Source: Ga0077560 sp046330395 | Lineage (GTDB): Bacteria; Actinomycetota; Thermoleophilia; Miltoncostaeales; Miltoncostaeaceae | Direction: 5' to 3' | DNA: 64,000 bases | Assembly (NCBI GenBank): GCA_046330395.1 | Contig: JAXLSS010000011.1 | Location: 40,702-104,701, forward strand | Shown: positions 17,260 through 26,289 of the stretch, piece by piece | Numbering within the stretch: position 1 is the stretch's first letter | Layout of the letters: the number at the start of each line of letters is the position of its first letter | Program-made: the position numbers and the translations under genes | Notes under the pieces: model-generated | What the model saw: the letters and a program-made list of their open reading frames with translations, nothing else | Told to the model about the DNA's origin: nothing | Database searches by the model: none

Positions 17260-18570
17260 ATGACGCCCATTCGCATCGGACTTCTGGGGATCGGCACGGT
17301 CGGCGGCGGCACGTGGGACGTGCTCACCGCCAACCAGCAGGAGATCACGCGGCGGGTGGGGCGCCCCCTGGTGATCACCCGTGTGGCCGACCTCGACACC
17401 GAGCTGGCGCGCACCGTCACAGGGGGACAGGCGGAGGTCACCGACGACGCCTATTCGGTCACGCGTGACCCCGACATCGACATCGTCATCGAGCTCATCG
17501 GCGGCTACGGCATCGCCCGCACGCTGGTGCTGGACGCCATCGCCCACGGCAAGCACGTGGTCACCGCCAACAAGGCGCTGCTGGCCACCCACGGCAACGA
17601 GATCTTCGCGGCTGCCGTGGACCAGGGCGTGGTGGTGGCCTTCGAGGCCGCGGTGGGCGGCGGCATCCCAATCATCAAGGCGCTTCGCGAGGGCCTGGTG
17701 GCCAACCACATCGAGTGGATCGCGGGGATCATCAACGGCACCACCAACTTCATCCTGTCCGAGATGCGCGACCGGGGCGTCGATTTCGCGGCCGCGCTGG
17801 CCGACGCGCAGGCCAACGGCTACGCCGAGGCCGACCCCACCTTCGACATCGAGGGCATCGACGCCGCCCACAAGCTCACCCTCATGGCCTCCATGGCGTT
17901 CGGCATCCCGGTGCGCTTCGAGGACGCCTACGTGGAGGGCATCACCAAGGTCGAGCAGACCGACATCCGCTATGCCGAGCGCCTGGGGTACCGGCTGAAG
18001 CTGCTGGGGGTCACGCGGCGCCGGGACATGGGCATCGAGCTGCGCGTGCACCCCTGCCTGGTTCCCGATACGCGCCTCATCGCCAACGTGGAGGGCGTCA
18101 TGAACGCCGTGCTGGTGAAGGGCGACGCCGTGGGGCACACCCTGTACTACGGCGCCGGCGCGGGGTCACGGCCCACGGCCTCGGCGGTGATCGCCGACCT
18201 CGTGGACGTGGCGCGGCTCATCACGGCCGACCCCGGCCACCACGTGCCGGCGCTGGCCTTCCAGCCCGACCGGCTGAGCGAGCTGCCAATCCTGCCAATG
18301 GCCGACGTGGAGACCTCGTACTACCTGCGCATGCGTCTGGCCGACCAGCCCGGGGTGCTGGCCGACGTCACGCGCATCCTGGCCGACGAGGGCGTGTCCA
18401 TCGACGCCGCGCTTCAGCAGCAGCCGGGCGAGGAGGAGGACGAGGCCGACATCGTCCTCCTCACGCACCTCACCACCGAACGGGCCATCCAGAGCGCAAT
18501 CACCCGCATCCAGCAGCTGGAGACCAACGAGCGTCCCGTGGTGCTGCTGCGGATGGAGCGCCTCAGCTGA
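17260..18570 (+). CDS. hom: Homoserine dehydrogenase
   Basis: A 436-residue NAD(P)-dependent homoserine dehydrogenase (aspartate semialdehyde to homoserine; threonine/methionine pathway). The Rossmann motif GLLGIGTVGGGTWDVL opens the protein; HVVTANKALLATHG and GGGIPIIKALREGL are family blocks, and EADPTFDIEGIDAAHKL is the substrate/catalytic block. A C-terminal ACT domain (about residues 350-430, MRLADQPGVLADVTRIL) suggests threonine feedback control. Length is that of the ACT-containing monofunctional enzymes. ATG at 17260. No thrB/thrC follows here, the next gene being on the other strand. Confidence 0.97.
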   Translation: MTPIRIGLLGIGTVGGGTWDVLTANQQEITRRVGRPLVITRVADLDTELARTVTGGQAEVTDDAYSVTRDPDIDIVIELIGGYGIARTLVLDAIAHGKHVVTANKALLATHGNEIFAAAVDQGVVVAFEAAVGGGIPIIKALREGLVANHIEWIAGIINGTTNFILSEMRDRGVDFAAALADAQANGYAEADPTFDIEGIDAAHKLTLMASMAFGIPVRFEDAYVEGITKVEQTDIRYAERLGYRLKLLGVTRRRDMGIELRVHPCLVPDTRLIANVEGVMNAVLVKGDAVGHTLYYGAGAGSRPTASAVIADLVDVARLITADPGHHVPALAFQPDRLSELPILPMADVETSYYLRMRLADQPGVLADVTRILADEGVSIDAALQQQPGEEEDEADIVLLTHLTTERAIQSAITRIQQLETNERPVVLLRMERLS

Positions 18571-18588
18571 GACCGCCGGGCGTGCCCG

Positions 18589-19665
18589 TCACCTCACGGT
18601 GACGGGCATCCCGATGGCGCCGAAGCCCCACACCACCGCGGCCTCGTCGCCGGGGAGGCGGACACAGCCGTGTGAGGCCGGGTAGCCGGGCACGTCCGGG
18701 TACTGGTGGAAGGCGAACCCGCCGCTGAAGTACTGGGCGTACGGCAGCGTCACGTGGAACGGATGCGACCACGACCAGCGGTCCCGGCTGTAGATGTGGA
18801 AGCTGCCCGTGGGGGTGCGTCCGTTGCGGCCGGTGGACACGTGGATGGCGCGCACCACCCTGGCACCGTCCACCAGCAGCATCACCTGCTGGCTGATGTG
18901 CACCTCCACGTGGCGCCCCCCGGCGGTGCTCCACGGCACCGGCCGTGAGGCGGTCTCCAGGCGCTTCTTGGTGGTGGCGTCAACGGTGCCCACGCGGGAC
19001 AGGCCGGACCAGCCCTGGAAGGCCATGACGGCCTGCATGGTGCGGTAGTCCAGGGAGTTGTTGACGTAGCCCGTGGGCAGGTAGCCCAGGTCGATCAGCC
19101 GCCGCTGCACCCCGGACACGGTGCCGAGGCTGCACGACAGGCCCCAGCGCCCGTTGCGCGCCTTGCGCGCGGTGGCCTCCGCGGTGGCCAGCTCGGTGCT
19201 GTAGCGCAGCTGGCCGGCCGAGGCGTCCACCGCCGCGAAGCCGCCCTGCACCAGCGTCCAGCTCACCGAGTGCGGGCCGGAGCCGCCACCCGGATACGCC
19301 CAGGCCAGGAGGTTCCCCTGCGCGTCGCGTTCGGTGGTGCCCGTCAGCAGGGTCGCCGACTTGCCGATGGGCAGCCGCTGGGTCACGGCATCCTTGGCCG
19401 CCGCCCGCAGGCAGCCGGCCCGCGAGCCCTGACCGGCGCCGGGATCCGAGATGCCCAGCAGGCGCACCGTGGTGCGGTGACCGTTCATGCGCACCGTGAT
19501 GGTGCCGTTGCCGGCGGCCGCCAGCATGCGGACGTTCACCGTCTGCTCGCCCGTGGGCGCCTGGGTGGTTGCGGGTGCCGTGGTCTGGGCCGCTGCGGTG
19601 GTGAGACCGCACAGGGCCAGGATGGCGCCCAGGGCCAGGGGACGGCGAATGAATGAGGGCTGCAT
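18589..19665 (-). CDS. Exported SNase-like / peptidoglycan-binding / L,D-transpeptidase (YkuD) fusion
   Basis: A 358-residue exported protein. Signal peptide (LALGAILALCGLTTAAAQ), then a staphylococcal-nuclease-like domain at about 45-155, a peptidoglycan-binding helix set (GVQRRLIDLGYLPTGYVN) at about 165-225, and a YkuD L,D-transpeptidase domain to the end with the catalytic SHGCVRLP (Cys334) and upstream HQYPD. YkuD domains make 3-3 crosslinks in peptidoglycan or anchor proteins. In the nuclease-like part the usual PE and GR catalytic positions read SDPG and GNLLAW, so nuclease activity is doubtful and it may serve as a wall-binding module. ATG at 19665. Confidence 0.9.
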   Translation of the reverse strand: MQPSFIRRPLALGAILALCGLTTAAAQTTAPATTQAPTGEQTVNVRMLAAAGNGTITVRMNGHRTTVRLLGISDPGAGQGSRAGCLRAAAKDAVTQRLPIGKSATLLTGTTERDAQGNLLAWAYPGGGSGPHSVSWTLVQGGFAAVDASAGQLRYSTELATAEATARKARNGRWGLSCSLGTVSGVQRRLIDLGYLPTGYVNNSLDYRTMQAVMAFQGWSGLSRVGTVDATTKKRLETASRPVPWSTAGGRHVEVHISQQVMLLVDGARVVRAIHVSTGRNGRTPTGSFHIYSRDRWSWSHPFHVTLPYAQYFSGGFAFHQYPDVPGYPASHGCVRLPGDEAAVVWGFGAIGMPVTVR

Positions 19666-19761
19666 CGTGGGGAACGCTACCTTCCGGGTTAGTTGCATGA
19701 GCACAGGTTTCCGCCTGGCCGTCAGTTCAGTGTGTGCGGGGGATTCCCTTGTGGTGCGGGA

Positions 19762-20394
19762 CTACGAACCTGTGACGGTGCCCACCTGCAGGGCCGTGAT
19801 GCGGACGTTGATGTGACCCGCGGTGCCCGCCGTGGAGCCCCGCGCACCGACGCACTGCAGGTCCACCTGGGTGGACGACGTGAAGGTCTGGATGGTGGTG
19901 ATGGCGATCGGTGTGTAGGTGGTGGAGTCGACGAACCCCGTCTGCACCGGGGGTGTCGATGCCGGCCAGTTGAGGCGGCACAACCACTCCGATGACGTGC
20001 CTGCGCTGATGTAGGTGTCGCCGGACGCCTGGATCACGAAGCTCCCGGCGGGAACCGTGAGGCTCGTGACGGTCGTGTACGCCGCGTTGCTGAAGGTCGA
20101 GCTGCCGCGGGTGACCGTAAATACATCGCTGGGGCCACGTGCACCCGTGTCGCCCTTCGGCCCGACGGCACCCGTTGCGCCGGTGGCACCCCGGGCCACC
20201 GTGCCGGCGGCGAAATCGGCGGCCGTGAGCGACCCGTCCCTGACCTTCGCGGAGGTCACCGCGTTCCTCTTGAGCTGCGCGGTCCCCACGCTGCCGCGGG
20301 GCAGGCTGACGGCCGCGTAGCCGGTGCCGCCCAGGGCCACCGCCAACGCCGTGCCGGCCACGATCATGGATGCGCTGGGGCGGGGAATGTGCAT
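19762..20394 (-). CDS. Exported repeat protein with SVGTAQLK/collagen-like segment
   Basis: A 210-residue exported protein. Signal peptide IVAGTALAVALGGTGYAAV, then the pattern RGSVGTAQLKRNAVTSAKVRDGSLTAADF, a repeat type common in secreted proteins of Thermoleophilia and some other actinobacteria, then a short Gly-X-Y stretch (GATGATGAVGPKGDTGARG) and a C-terminal beta-rich domain of about 120 residues with two Cys. Likely a surface protein; the function is not known. ATG at 20394. It faces the MerR-ahcY genes and shares a 114-bp divergent spacer with them. Confidence 0.8.
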   Translation of the reverse strand: MHIPRPSASMIVAGTALAVALGGTGYAAVSLPRGSVGTAQLKRNAVTSAKVRDGSLTAADFAAGTVARGATGATGAVGPKGDTGARGPSDVFTVTRGSSTFSNAAYTTVTSLTVPAGSFVIQASGDTYISAGTSSEWLCRLNWPASTPPVQTGFVDSTTYTPIAITTIQTFTSSTQVDLQCVGARGSTAGTAGHINVRITALQVGTVTGS

Positions 20395-20479
20395 GGGGTC
20401 GCCTCTCCGAGCGGGGAATGTGGTGACCGCCAATCGGCAGCTTTGGCGAAACCTTGAGCCCTCCCTCGCGGGACAACAT

Positions 20480-20499
20480 TGACAACGTCGTGATAACCT
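20480..20499 (+). promoter_or_regulatory. Imperfect dyad and -10-like element before merR-ahcY
   Basis: TGACAACGTCGTGA (20480-20493) pairs with its own complement at 10 of 14 positions about a central ACGT, and TAACCT (20494-20499) lies 9 nt before the merR ATG. This could be a MerR operator beside a -10 box of a leaderless transcript. TTGACA at 20479 is too close to TAACCT to act as its -35. Weak evidence. Confidence 0.3.
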
Positions 20500-20508
20500 C
20501 GCCGTTCG

Positions 20509-20879
20509 ATGCCCGACGCCGATGCGCTCACCATCAACGAAGCCGCCGAGACCACCGGGTGGTCGCCGCGGATGCTGCGCTACATCGAGGCCGCCGGGCT
20601 GGTGATTCCCCAGCGTTCCTCGGGCCGGTACCGGCTCTACGGCGCGGCCGAGCTGCAGCGCCTGCGCACGCTGCGCCAGCTGCTGAACGCCCACGAGGTG
20701 GGCCTGGCCGAGGTGGGCTTCGCGCTGCGCATGAGCACCGAACCCGAACTGGCCCGGGACGTGGAGTCCTGGCTGCAGGACACCGCCACCCGCCCCGACG
20801 ACGTGGCGGCCCACGACTGGCTGCAATGGGAGCAGGCCAAGCACACGGCCCTGCTCACCGGCATCGACACCACACCGAC

Positions 20880-20883
<4 letters not shown>
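20509..20883 (+). CDS. MerR-family transcriptional regulator
   Basis: A 124-residue MerR regulator. The N-terminal winged HTH reads TINEAAETTGWSPRMLRYIEAAGLV, followed by RYRLYGAAELQRLRTLRQL; the C-terminal dimerisation helix is short and lacks metal-binding Cys. ATG at 20509; transcript may be leaderless. Its stop overlaps the ahcY ATG (ATGA), tying it to S-adenosylhomocysteine hydrolase. It is therefore likely to control the methionine/SAM cycle or to be autoregulated with ahcY; the ligand is unknown. Confidence 0.93.
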
Positions 20884-22343
<1,460 letters not shown>

Positions 22344-22352
22344 CCCCGCCTC

Positions 22353-22390
22353 GAACGCTGGGGCCCGCCCACGGGCGGGCCCCAGCGTTC
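22353..22390 (+). terminator. Strong hairpin terminator after ahcY
   Basis: Perfect 17-bp stem (left arm GAACGCTGGGGCCCGCC at 22353-22369), 4-nt loop CACG, right arm 22374-22390, starting 10 bp after the ahcY stop. Its stability supports transcription termination; the U-tract is missing, as is usual in high-GC actinobacteria. Confidence 0.75.
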
Positions 22391-22465
22391 ATCGAGGAAC
22401 CGGCCCACCCTCGCCGTGGGCGATCATCGGGTTCCGTAGGCCGGGCGGGAGTATGGGAGACCCAC

Positions 22466-22909
22466 ATGCGTGGTCACTGCCTGTGCGGCCAGGTCTCGTT
22501 CGACCTCGACGGAGATCGTTTCTCCCTCTACCAGTGCCACTGCTCTCAGTGCAGGCGACAGGGAGGGTCGCTCGCCAACGCCGCGACCATCGTCCCGAGC
22601 GACAGGCTCAGGTGGCGCAGCGGCACCCGGGCGATCCGCTCCTGGGTGAAAGAGTCCGGCTTCCGATCGGACTTCTGCTCCACTTGTGGCTCCCCGGTCC
22701 CCAACCCGCTGAGGGATCTCCCGTTCCACTGGGTCCCCGCCGGGCTCCTCGAGGACGTCGGCGGGCTGACGATCGTGGCCCACGTGTCGTTGTCGTCGCG
22801 AGCCACGTGGGATGACGGGCCCCTTCGGGGCGCGTGCTTTGCGGAGGTGCCGAGTTTGGCCGAGTTCATCGCCCTCCTGGACCCGGGGTCGCGTCGACAC
22901 GACGTGTGA
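22466..22909 (+). CDS. GFA/CENP-V family zinc-binding protein
   Basis: A 147-residue protein of the glutathione-dependent formaldehyde-activating (GFA)/CENP-V fold. The ordered cysteines MRGHCLCGQV, YQCHCSQCRRQGG and FCSTCGSPVPN give the two zinc sites of the family. Most members have no proven enzyme activity and do not need glutathione. ATG at 22466 follows GGGAGACCC. It stands alone between the ahcY terminator and a convergent methyltransferase gene, ending 17 bp from that gene's stop. Confidence 0.93.
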   Translation: MRGHCLCGQVSFDLDGDRFSLYQCHCSQCRRQGGSLANAATIVPSDRLRWRSGTRAIRSWVKESGFRSDFCSTCGSPVPNPLRDLPFHWVPAGLLEDVGGLTIVAHVSLSSRATWDDGPLRGACFAEVPSLAEFIALLDPGSRRHDV

Positions 22910-22926
22910 GTCGAGCCCTCGGGGGA

Positions 22927-23724
22927 TCAGAGGCGGGTCGCGTCCATGTTCAGCCGCCAATGGTCCAGGGTGAAGGGGTGCTCCTCCGCTGCGCTCCTTT
23001 CGACCATGTCGTCCAGGAATGCGTCCCGGGCACTCTCGGAGAGCCGCATCAGGTGTGACCGCAGGGTCACCGTGCGCAGGTGTTCGCGGAACGCGGCGGC
23101 GTCCGCCAGGCGCACCGGTGCCGGCTCCACCCAGGTGCTGACGTCGATGAATCCCGCCGTGGTGAGTTCCCTGGCGCCGCGCTCGGCGTCCGAGTGATTC
23201 CACGGCCCGGCCCAGCCCGCCAGGGCTGTCCGGTCCTGCGCCCCGTGGCCGCCTCCTGCGCCAGCTTCCCGCACCCGCGCCAGGTTCGGCCCACCGCCGC
23301 ACTGGGTAACCAGCCGCCCGCCGGGCCGCAGGCAGCGGTGCAGCGCCCCGAACAGCGTGGGGTGATCGGGGATGTGGTGGAACACCGCGTTGCTGAACGC
23401 CGCGTCCACCGGCTCGTCCACGTGCAGCTCCACCAGATCGGTGTGGATGAAGCGCACGCGGGCGCCGTACGCCGCCAGGTGCGCGCGCGCCAGGTCGAGC
23501 ATCTGGGCACTGGCGTCCGCGGCGACCACGCTTCCCCGCGGGACCAACTCCAGCAGCGCCTCGGTGAGGTGCCCGCTGCCGCAGCCTGCGTCCAGCACCA
23601 CCTCGTCGCCGGCCAGGTGCAGCCGCTCCAGCACCCGCGCCCCCCAGGCACGCTGCGGCGTGGAGATGCGGTGGTAGGTCTCGGCGTCCCACTCCCGGTG
23701 CGGTGACGGTGGCACGGGCTGCAC
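22927..23724 (-). CDS. Class I SAM-dependent methyltransferase
   Basis: A 265-residue methyltransferase. Motif I is VVLDAGCGSGHLTEAL near residue 42, with ADASAQMLDLAR as motif II and DAAFSNAVFHHI as motif IV, an arrangement like trans-aconitate or small-molecule methyltransferases. The C-terminal half is a variable substrate lid ending WRLNMDATRL. The start used is GTG at 23724, just right of the divergent CapA-like gene; a second in-frame GTG lies 9 bp in. Substrate unknown. Confidence 0.9.
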   Translation of the reverse strand: MQPVPPSPHREWDAETYHRISTPQRAWGARVLERLHLAGDEVVLDAGCGSGHLTEALLELVPRGSVVAADASAQMLDLARAHLAAYGARVRFIHTDLVELHVDEPVDAAFSNAVFHHIPDHPTLFGALHRCLRPGGRLVTQCGGGPNLARVREAGAGGGHGAQDRTALAGWAGPWNHSDAERGARELTTAGFIDVSTWVEPAPVRLADAAAFREHLRTVTLRSHLMRLSESARDAFLDDMVERSAAEEHPFTLDHWRLNMDATRL

Positions 23725-23757
23725 CCTAGCCGCCGACCCGCCGGGCTAAGCTGGCCC

Positions 23758-24957
23758 ATGCCCTCAACGGACGATTTCCACCACAGGCGCCAGAGCGCGG
23801 CCCGCCGTCGCGTCTATCTGCAGCGCCGCCTGGCGGCACTGGTGGTGGCGGTGGTGTCCGCCGTGGTGGGCTACTCCATCGGCAACGCCCTGGGATCCTC
23901 GGGGGCACACGGGTCGGCCGCCGCGCCCGGAACCACCACGCGTGCGGGCAGCACCACCTCCGTCACGCCGCGCACACCCGCGCCGTCGAGCGCCCGCGTG
24001 TCGCTCACCGCGGTGGGCGACATCATGATGGGCACCCCGCAGTTCGGGCTGCCGCCCGCCAACGGATCGCAGCTGTTCACCGCGGTCAAACCCCTCCTCA
24101 CCGGCGACGTGGTCCTGGGGAACCTGGAGGGCACCCTCACCACGCGCAGCGGTGCCAAGTGCGGCGCGGGCAGCAGCAACTGCTTCGCGTTCCAGTCGCC
24201 ACCCGCGTACGTCCGCAACCTGGTGGACGCCGGGTTCAACGTGCTGAACGTGGCCAACAACCACGCCTACGACTTCGGCCCCCAGGGGCAGGCCGACACC
24301 ATCCGCACCCTGCGCGGCGCCCGCATCCCCGACACCGGCCGGCCCGGCCGGTTCGCGGTGCTCACCACCCACGGCGGCGTGCGCGTCGCCGTGCTTGGGT
24401 TCAGCACCTACAAATGGAGCAACCGCATGACCGACCTCCCCGCGGCCCGTGCGCTGGTGCGCCGCGCCGCGGCGCAGGCCGACCTGGTGGTGGTCAACAT
24501 GCATGCCGGCGCGGAGGGCAGCGGCGCCCAGCACGTGCGGCCCGGCACCGAGTACTTCCTGGGCGAGAACCGCGGCGATGTCATCGCGTTCAGCCACGCA
24601 GTGATCGACGCCGGCGCCGACCTGGTGGTGGGCAACGGCCCGCACGTGTTGCGCGCCATGGGCTTCTACAAGGGGCGCCTCATCGCCTTCAGCGACGGCA
24701 ACTTCGTGGGGTGGAGGGCCTTCTCGATCGGCGGGGTCAGCGGTGTCAGCTGCGTGCTGCACGTCACCCTGGGCGGGGACGGGCGGTTCATCTCGGGCGA
24801 CCTGAAGCCGGTGCAGCTGGTGGGCTCCGGCGCGCCGTCGCCGGGCGGCCCGGCCGTCGGCAACGTGCGGGCGCTGTCCCAGCAGGACCTGCGGTCGGGA
24901 GCGGCGCAGATCGGCGCCGACGGGTCCATCACTCCCCCCACGGCCGCCACGGGCTGA
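23758..24957 (+). CDS. CapA-family metallophosphatase-like protein, membrane-anchored
   Basis: A 399-residue protein with a short basic N-terminus (RRRVYLQRR), one membrane helix (LAALVVAVVSAVVGYSIG) and an outside-facing CapA/PgsA domain from about residue 80: TAVGDIMMGTPQ, GNLEGTL, VANNHAYDFGPQG and GNGPHVLRAMGFY give the metal-ligand pattern of calcineurin-like phosphoesterases. CapA proteins help make or attach poly-gamma-glutamate capsules in some bacteria, but no capBC partner is nearby. ATG at 23758, 34 bp from the divergent methyltransferase start. A hairpin follows the stop. Confidence 0.9.
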   Translation: MPSTDDFHHRRQSAARRRVYLQRRLAALVVAVVSAVVGYSIGNALGSSGAHGSAAAPGTTTRAGSTTSVTPRTPAPSSARVSLTAVGDIMMGTPQFGLPPANGSQLFTAVKPLLTGDVVLGNLEGTLTTRSGAKCGAGSSNCFAFQSPPAYVRNLVDAGFNVLNVANNHAYDFGPQGQADTIRTLRGARIPDTGRPGRFAVLTTHGGVRVAVLGFSTYKWSNRMTDLPAARALVRRAAAQADLVVVNMHAGAEGSGAQHVRPGTEYFLGENRGDVIAFSHAVIDAGADLVVGNGPHVLRAMGFYKGRLIAFSDGNFVGWRAFSIGGVSGVSCVLHVTLGGDGRFISGDLKPVQLVGSGAPSPGGPAVGNVRALSQQDLRSGAAQIGADGSITPPTAATG

Positions 24958-24970
24958 CCGGAAAAGAAGA

Positions 24971-25002
24971 GAGGGCGACGACGCCCCCGTGTCGTCGCCC
25001 TC
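24971..25002 (+). terminator. Hairpin terminator after CapA-like gene
   Basis: Perfect 12-bp stem GAGGGCGACGAC / GTCGTCGCCCTC with an 8-nt loop, 13 bp after the stop codon and preceded by an A-rich stretch (GAAAAGAAGA). A good terminator candidate. The rest of the spacer to 25187 shows no further feature I can support. Confidence 0.7.
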
Positions 25003-25187
25003 CACGTCATCCGTGAGGAGCCGGAACATCCCGTCGTGTTGCCCCCTGACGAGATGACCGTCCCGCATCCCTGCGGATGACTGCATGTTGCGCTATCCGA
25101 ACGCCCATGACCATGGGCAGCGTCTCTAGCGACCCATGAAACGTCCGAACGGCTGGTTGGGGGACCGTCCGTTAGGGTGGGCCGCGC

Positions 25188-26048
25188 ATGACCGACCGAC
25201 GCATCCAGACGGGCGAGATCCGCCTGCAGATCACCGAGGCGGGCTCCGGTGTGCCGGTCGTGCTCCTGCACGGCTTCCCGGAACTGGCGTACTCCTGGCG
25301 GCACCAGCTGCCGGCGCTGGCCGGTGCGGGCTTCCACGCGGTGGCCCCCGACCTGCGCGGCTACGGCGGGTCCGACCGCCCCTCCACGGTGGAGGCATAC
25401 GCCGTGCCGGCCCTGGTGGGCGACGTCACCGGGCTCATCGACGCGCTGGGCGAGGGCCCCGTGCACCTGGTGGGCCACGACTGGGGTGGCGGGCTGGCCT
25501 GGGTCACCGCGGCGCTGCGCCCCGAGCTGGTGCGCTCGCTCTCCATCCTCAACGCCCCGCACCCGGTGGCCTCGGCGGAGGCGCGCAACCAGGACCCCGA
25601 GCAGCGCGCCAAGAGCTGGTACATGCTGCTGTTCCAGTTCGCCGGCGTCGCGGAGGCCTGGCTCAGCGCCGACGACTTCCACAACTTCCGGGAGATGGTG
25701 TTCGACAACGCCGCCCCGGAGGCGTTCAGCGAGGCCGACCGCGAGGTGTACCTGGACGCGTTCCGCCGCGACGGCGCGCTCACCGCCGCCCTCAACTGGT
25801 ACCGGGCCAACATGCCCGCGGCCGCGTGGCTGCGCCCGCCGCCGCAGCTGCCGCCGGTGCGCGTGCCCACCATGGTGGTGTGGGGTGAGGCCGACACCTA
25901 CCTGGGGCTGGGTCTGCTTGAGCGCTCGATGGGCAAGGTGGAGGGCGAGCTGCGCGTGGAGCGGCTTCCCGGCGTGAGCCACTGGGTGCAGCACGAGGCG
26001 CCGCAGCGGGTGAACGAACTGCTGCTGGAGTGGCTCGCCGCCCACTGA
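25188..26048 (+). CDS. Alpha/beta hydrolase, epoxide-hydrolase-like
   Basis: A 286-residue alpha/beta hydrolase of the epoxide hydrolase/haloalkane dehalogenase group. The oxyanion motif HGFPELAYSWRHQ, the nucleophile elbow GHDWGG with Asp98, a cap domain with NWYRANMP (ring-opening Tyr), an acid in WGEADTYLG and the base His in GVSHWVQHEAP are all present. It would open epoxides by an Asp-ester intermediate; the physiological substrate is not known. ATG at 25188. Downstream is a repeat-filled spacer, then a convergent ligase gene. Confidence 0.92.
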   Translation: MTDRRIQTGEIRLQITEAGSGVPVVLLHGFPELAYSWRHQLPALAGAGFHAVAPDLRGYGGSDRPSTVEAYAVPALVGDVTGLIDALGEGPVHLVGHDWGGGLAWVTAALRPELVRSLSILNAPHPVASAEARNQDPEQRAKSWYMLLFQFAGVAEAWLSADDFHNFREMVFDNAAPEAFSEADREVYLDAFRRDGALTAALNWYRANMPAAAWLRPPPQLPPVRVPTMVVWGEADTYLGLGLLERSMGKVEGELRVERLPGVSHWVQHEAPQRVNELLLEWLAAH

Positions 26049-26067
26049 GGCGGTCTCTTCGTAGTCC

Positions 26068-26289
26068 GGGCGCATGCGCCGGTCTCAATGCACTTGGGAA
26101 ATGCACCGGGGCCTTCCTTCACCCGGGCCTCAAGGCAACGGGCGCATGCGCCGGTCTCAATGCGCCCATGCGATGCACGGGGCGCTTTTCCAGTTGTGGC
26201 TCGGCGCCCTTCGGGGCAACGGGCGCATGCGCGACTTCAATGCGCCCATGCGATGCACGGGGCGCCTTTCGTTGTGGCGCCTGTGCCCT
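26068..26289. repeat. Three imperfect tandem repeats (72-81 bp period) in a convergent spacer
   Basis: Units begin at 26068, 26140 and 26221, each opening with GGGCGCATGCGC (the first two hold the palindrome GGCGCATGCGCC). Shared blocks are TCAATGC near +19 and ATGCAC followed by GGGGC near +35 to +45. Units 1 and 2 end in a small hairpin plus AAC: GCC-TCAA-GGC in unit 1, GCCC-TTCG-GGGC in unit 2. Units 2 and 3 are almost identical over 26158-26187 and 26238-26267. Read on the plus strand, the core encodes NAxxxCTGxF, with many unit differences at third positions, so a small repeated peptide is possible. Function unknown. Confidence 0.75.

Noticed and set aside
19762..20394. Phage tail fibre (because of Gly-X-Y repeats)
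   Set aside because: It has a signal peptide, lies among housekeeping genes and no other phage gene is present.
20479..20499. Standard sigma-70 promoter TTGACA / TAACCT
   Set aside because: The spacer is only 9 bp; a working promoter needs about 17.
24958..25187. tRNA or small RNA gene in the spacer
   Set aside because: Apart from the terminator hairpin I could not form a cloverleaf or other stable fold.
26068..26289. CRISPR array
   Set aside because: Only three units of unequal length, with similarity spread across the whole unit instead of repeats plus unique spacers, and no cas genes.
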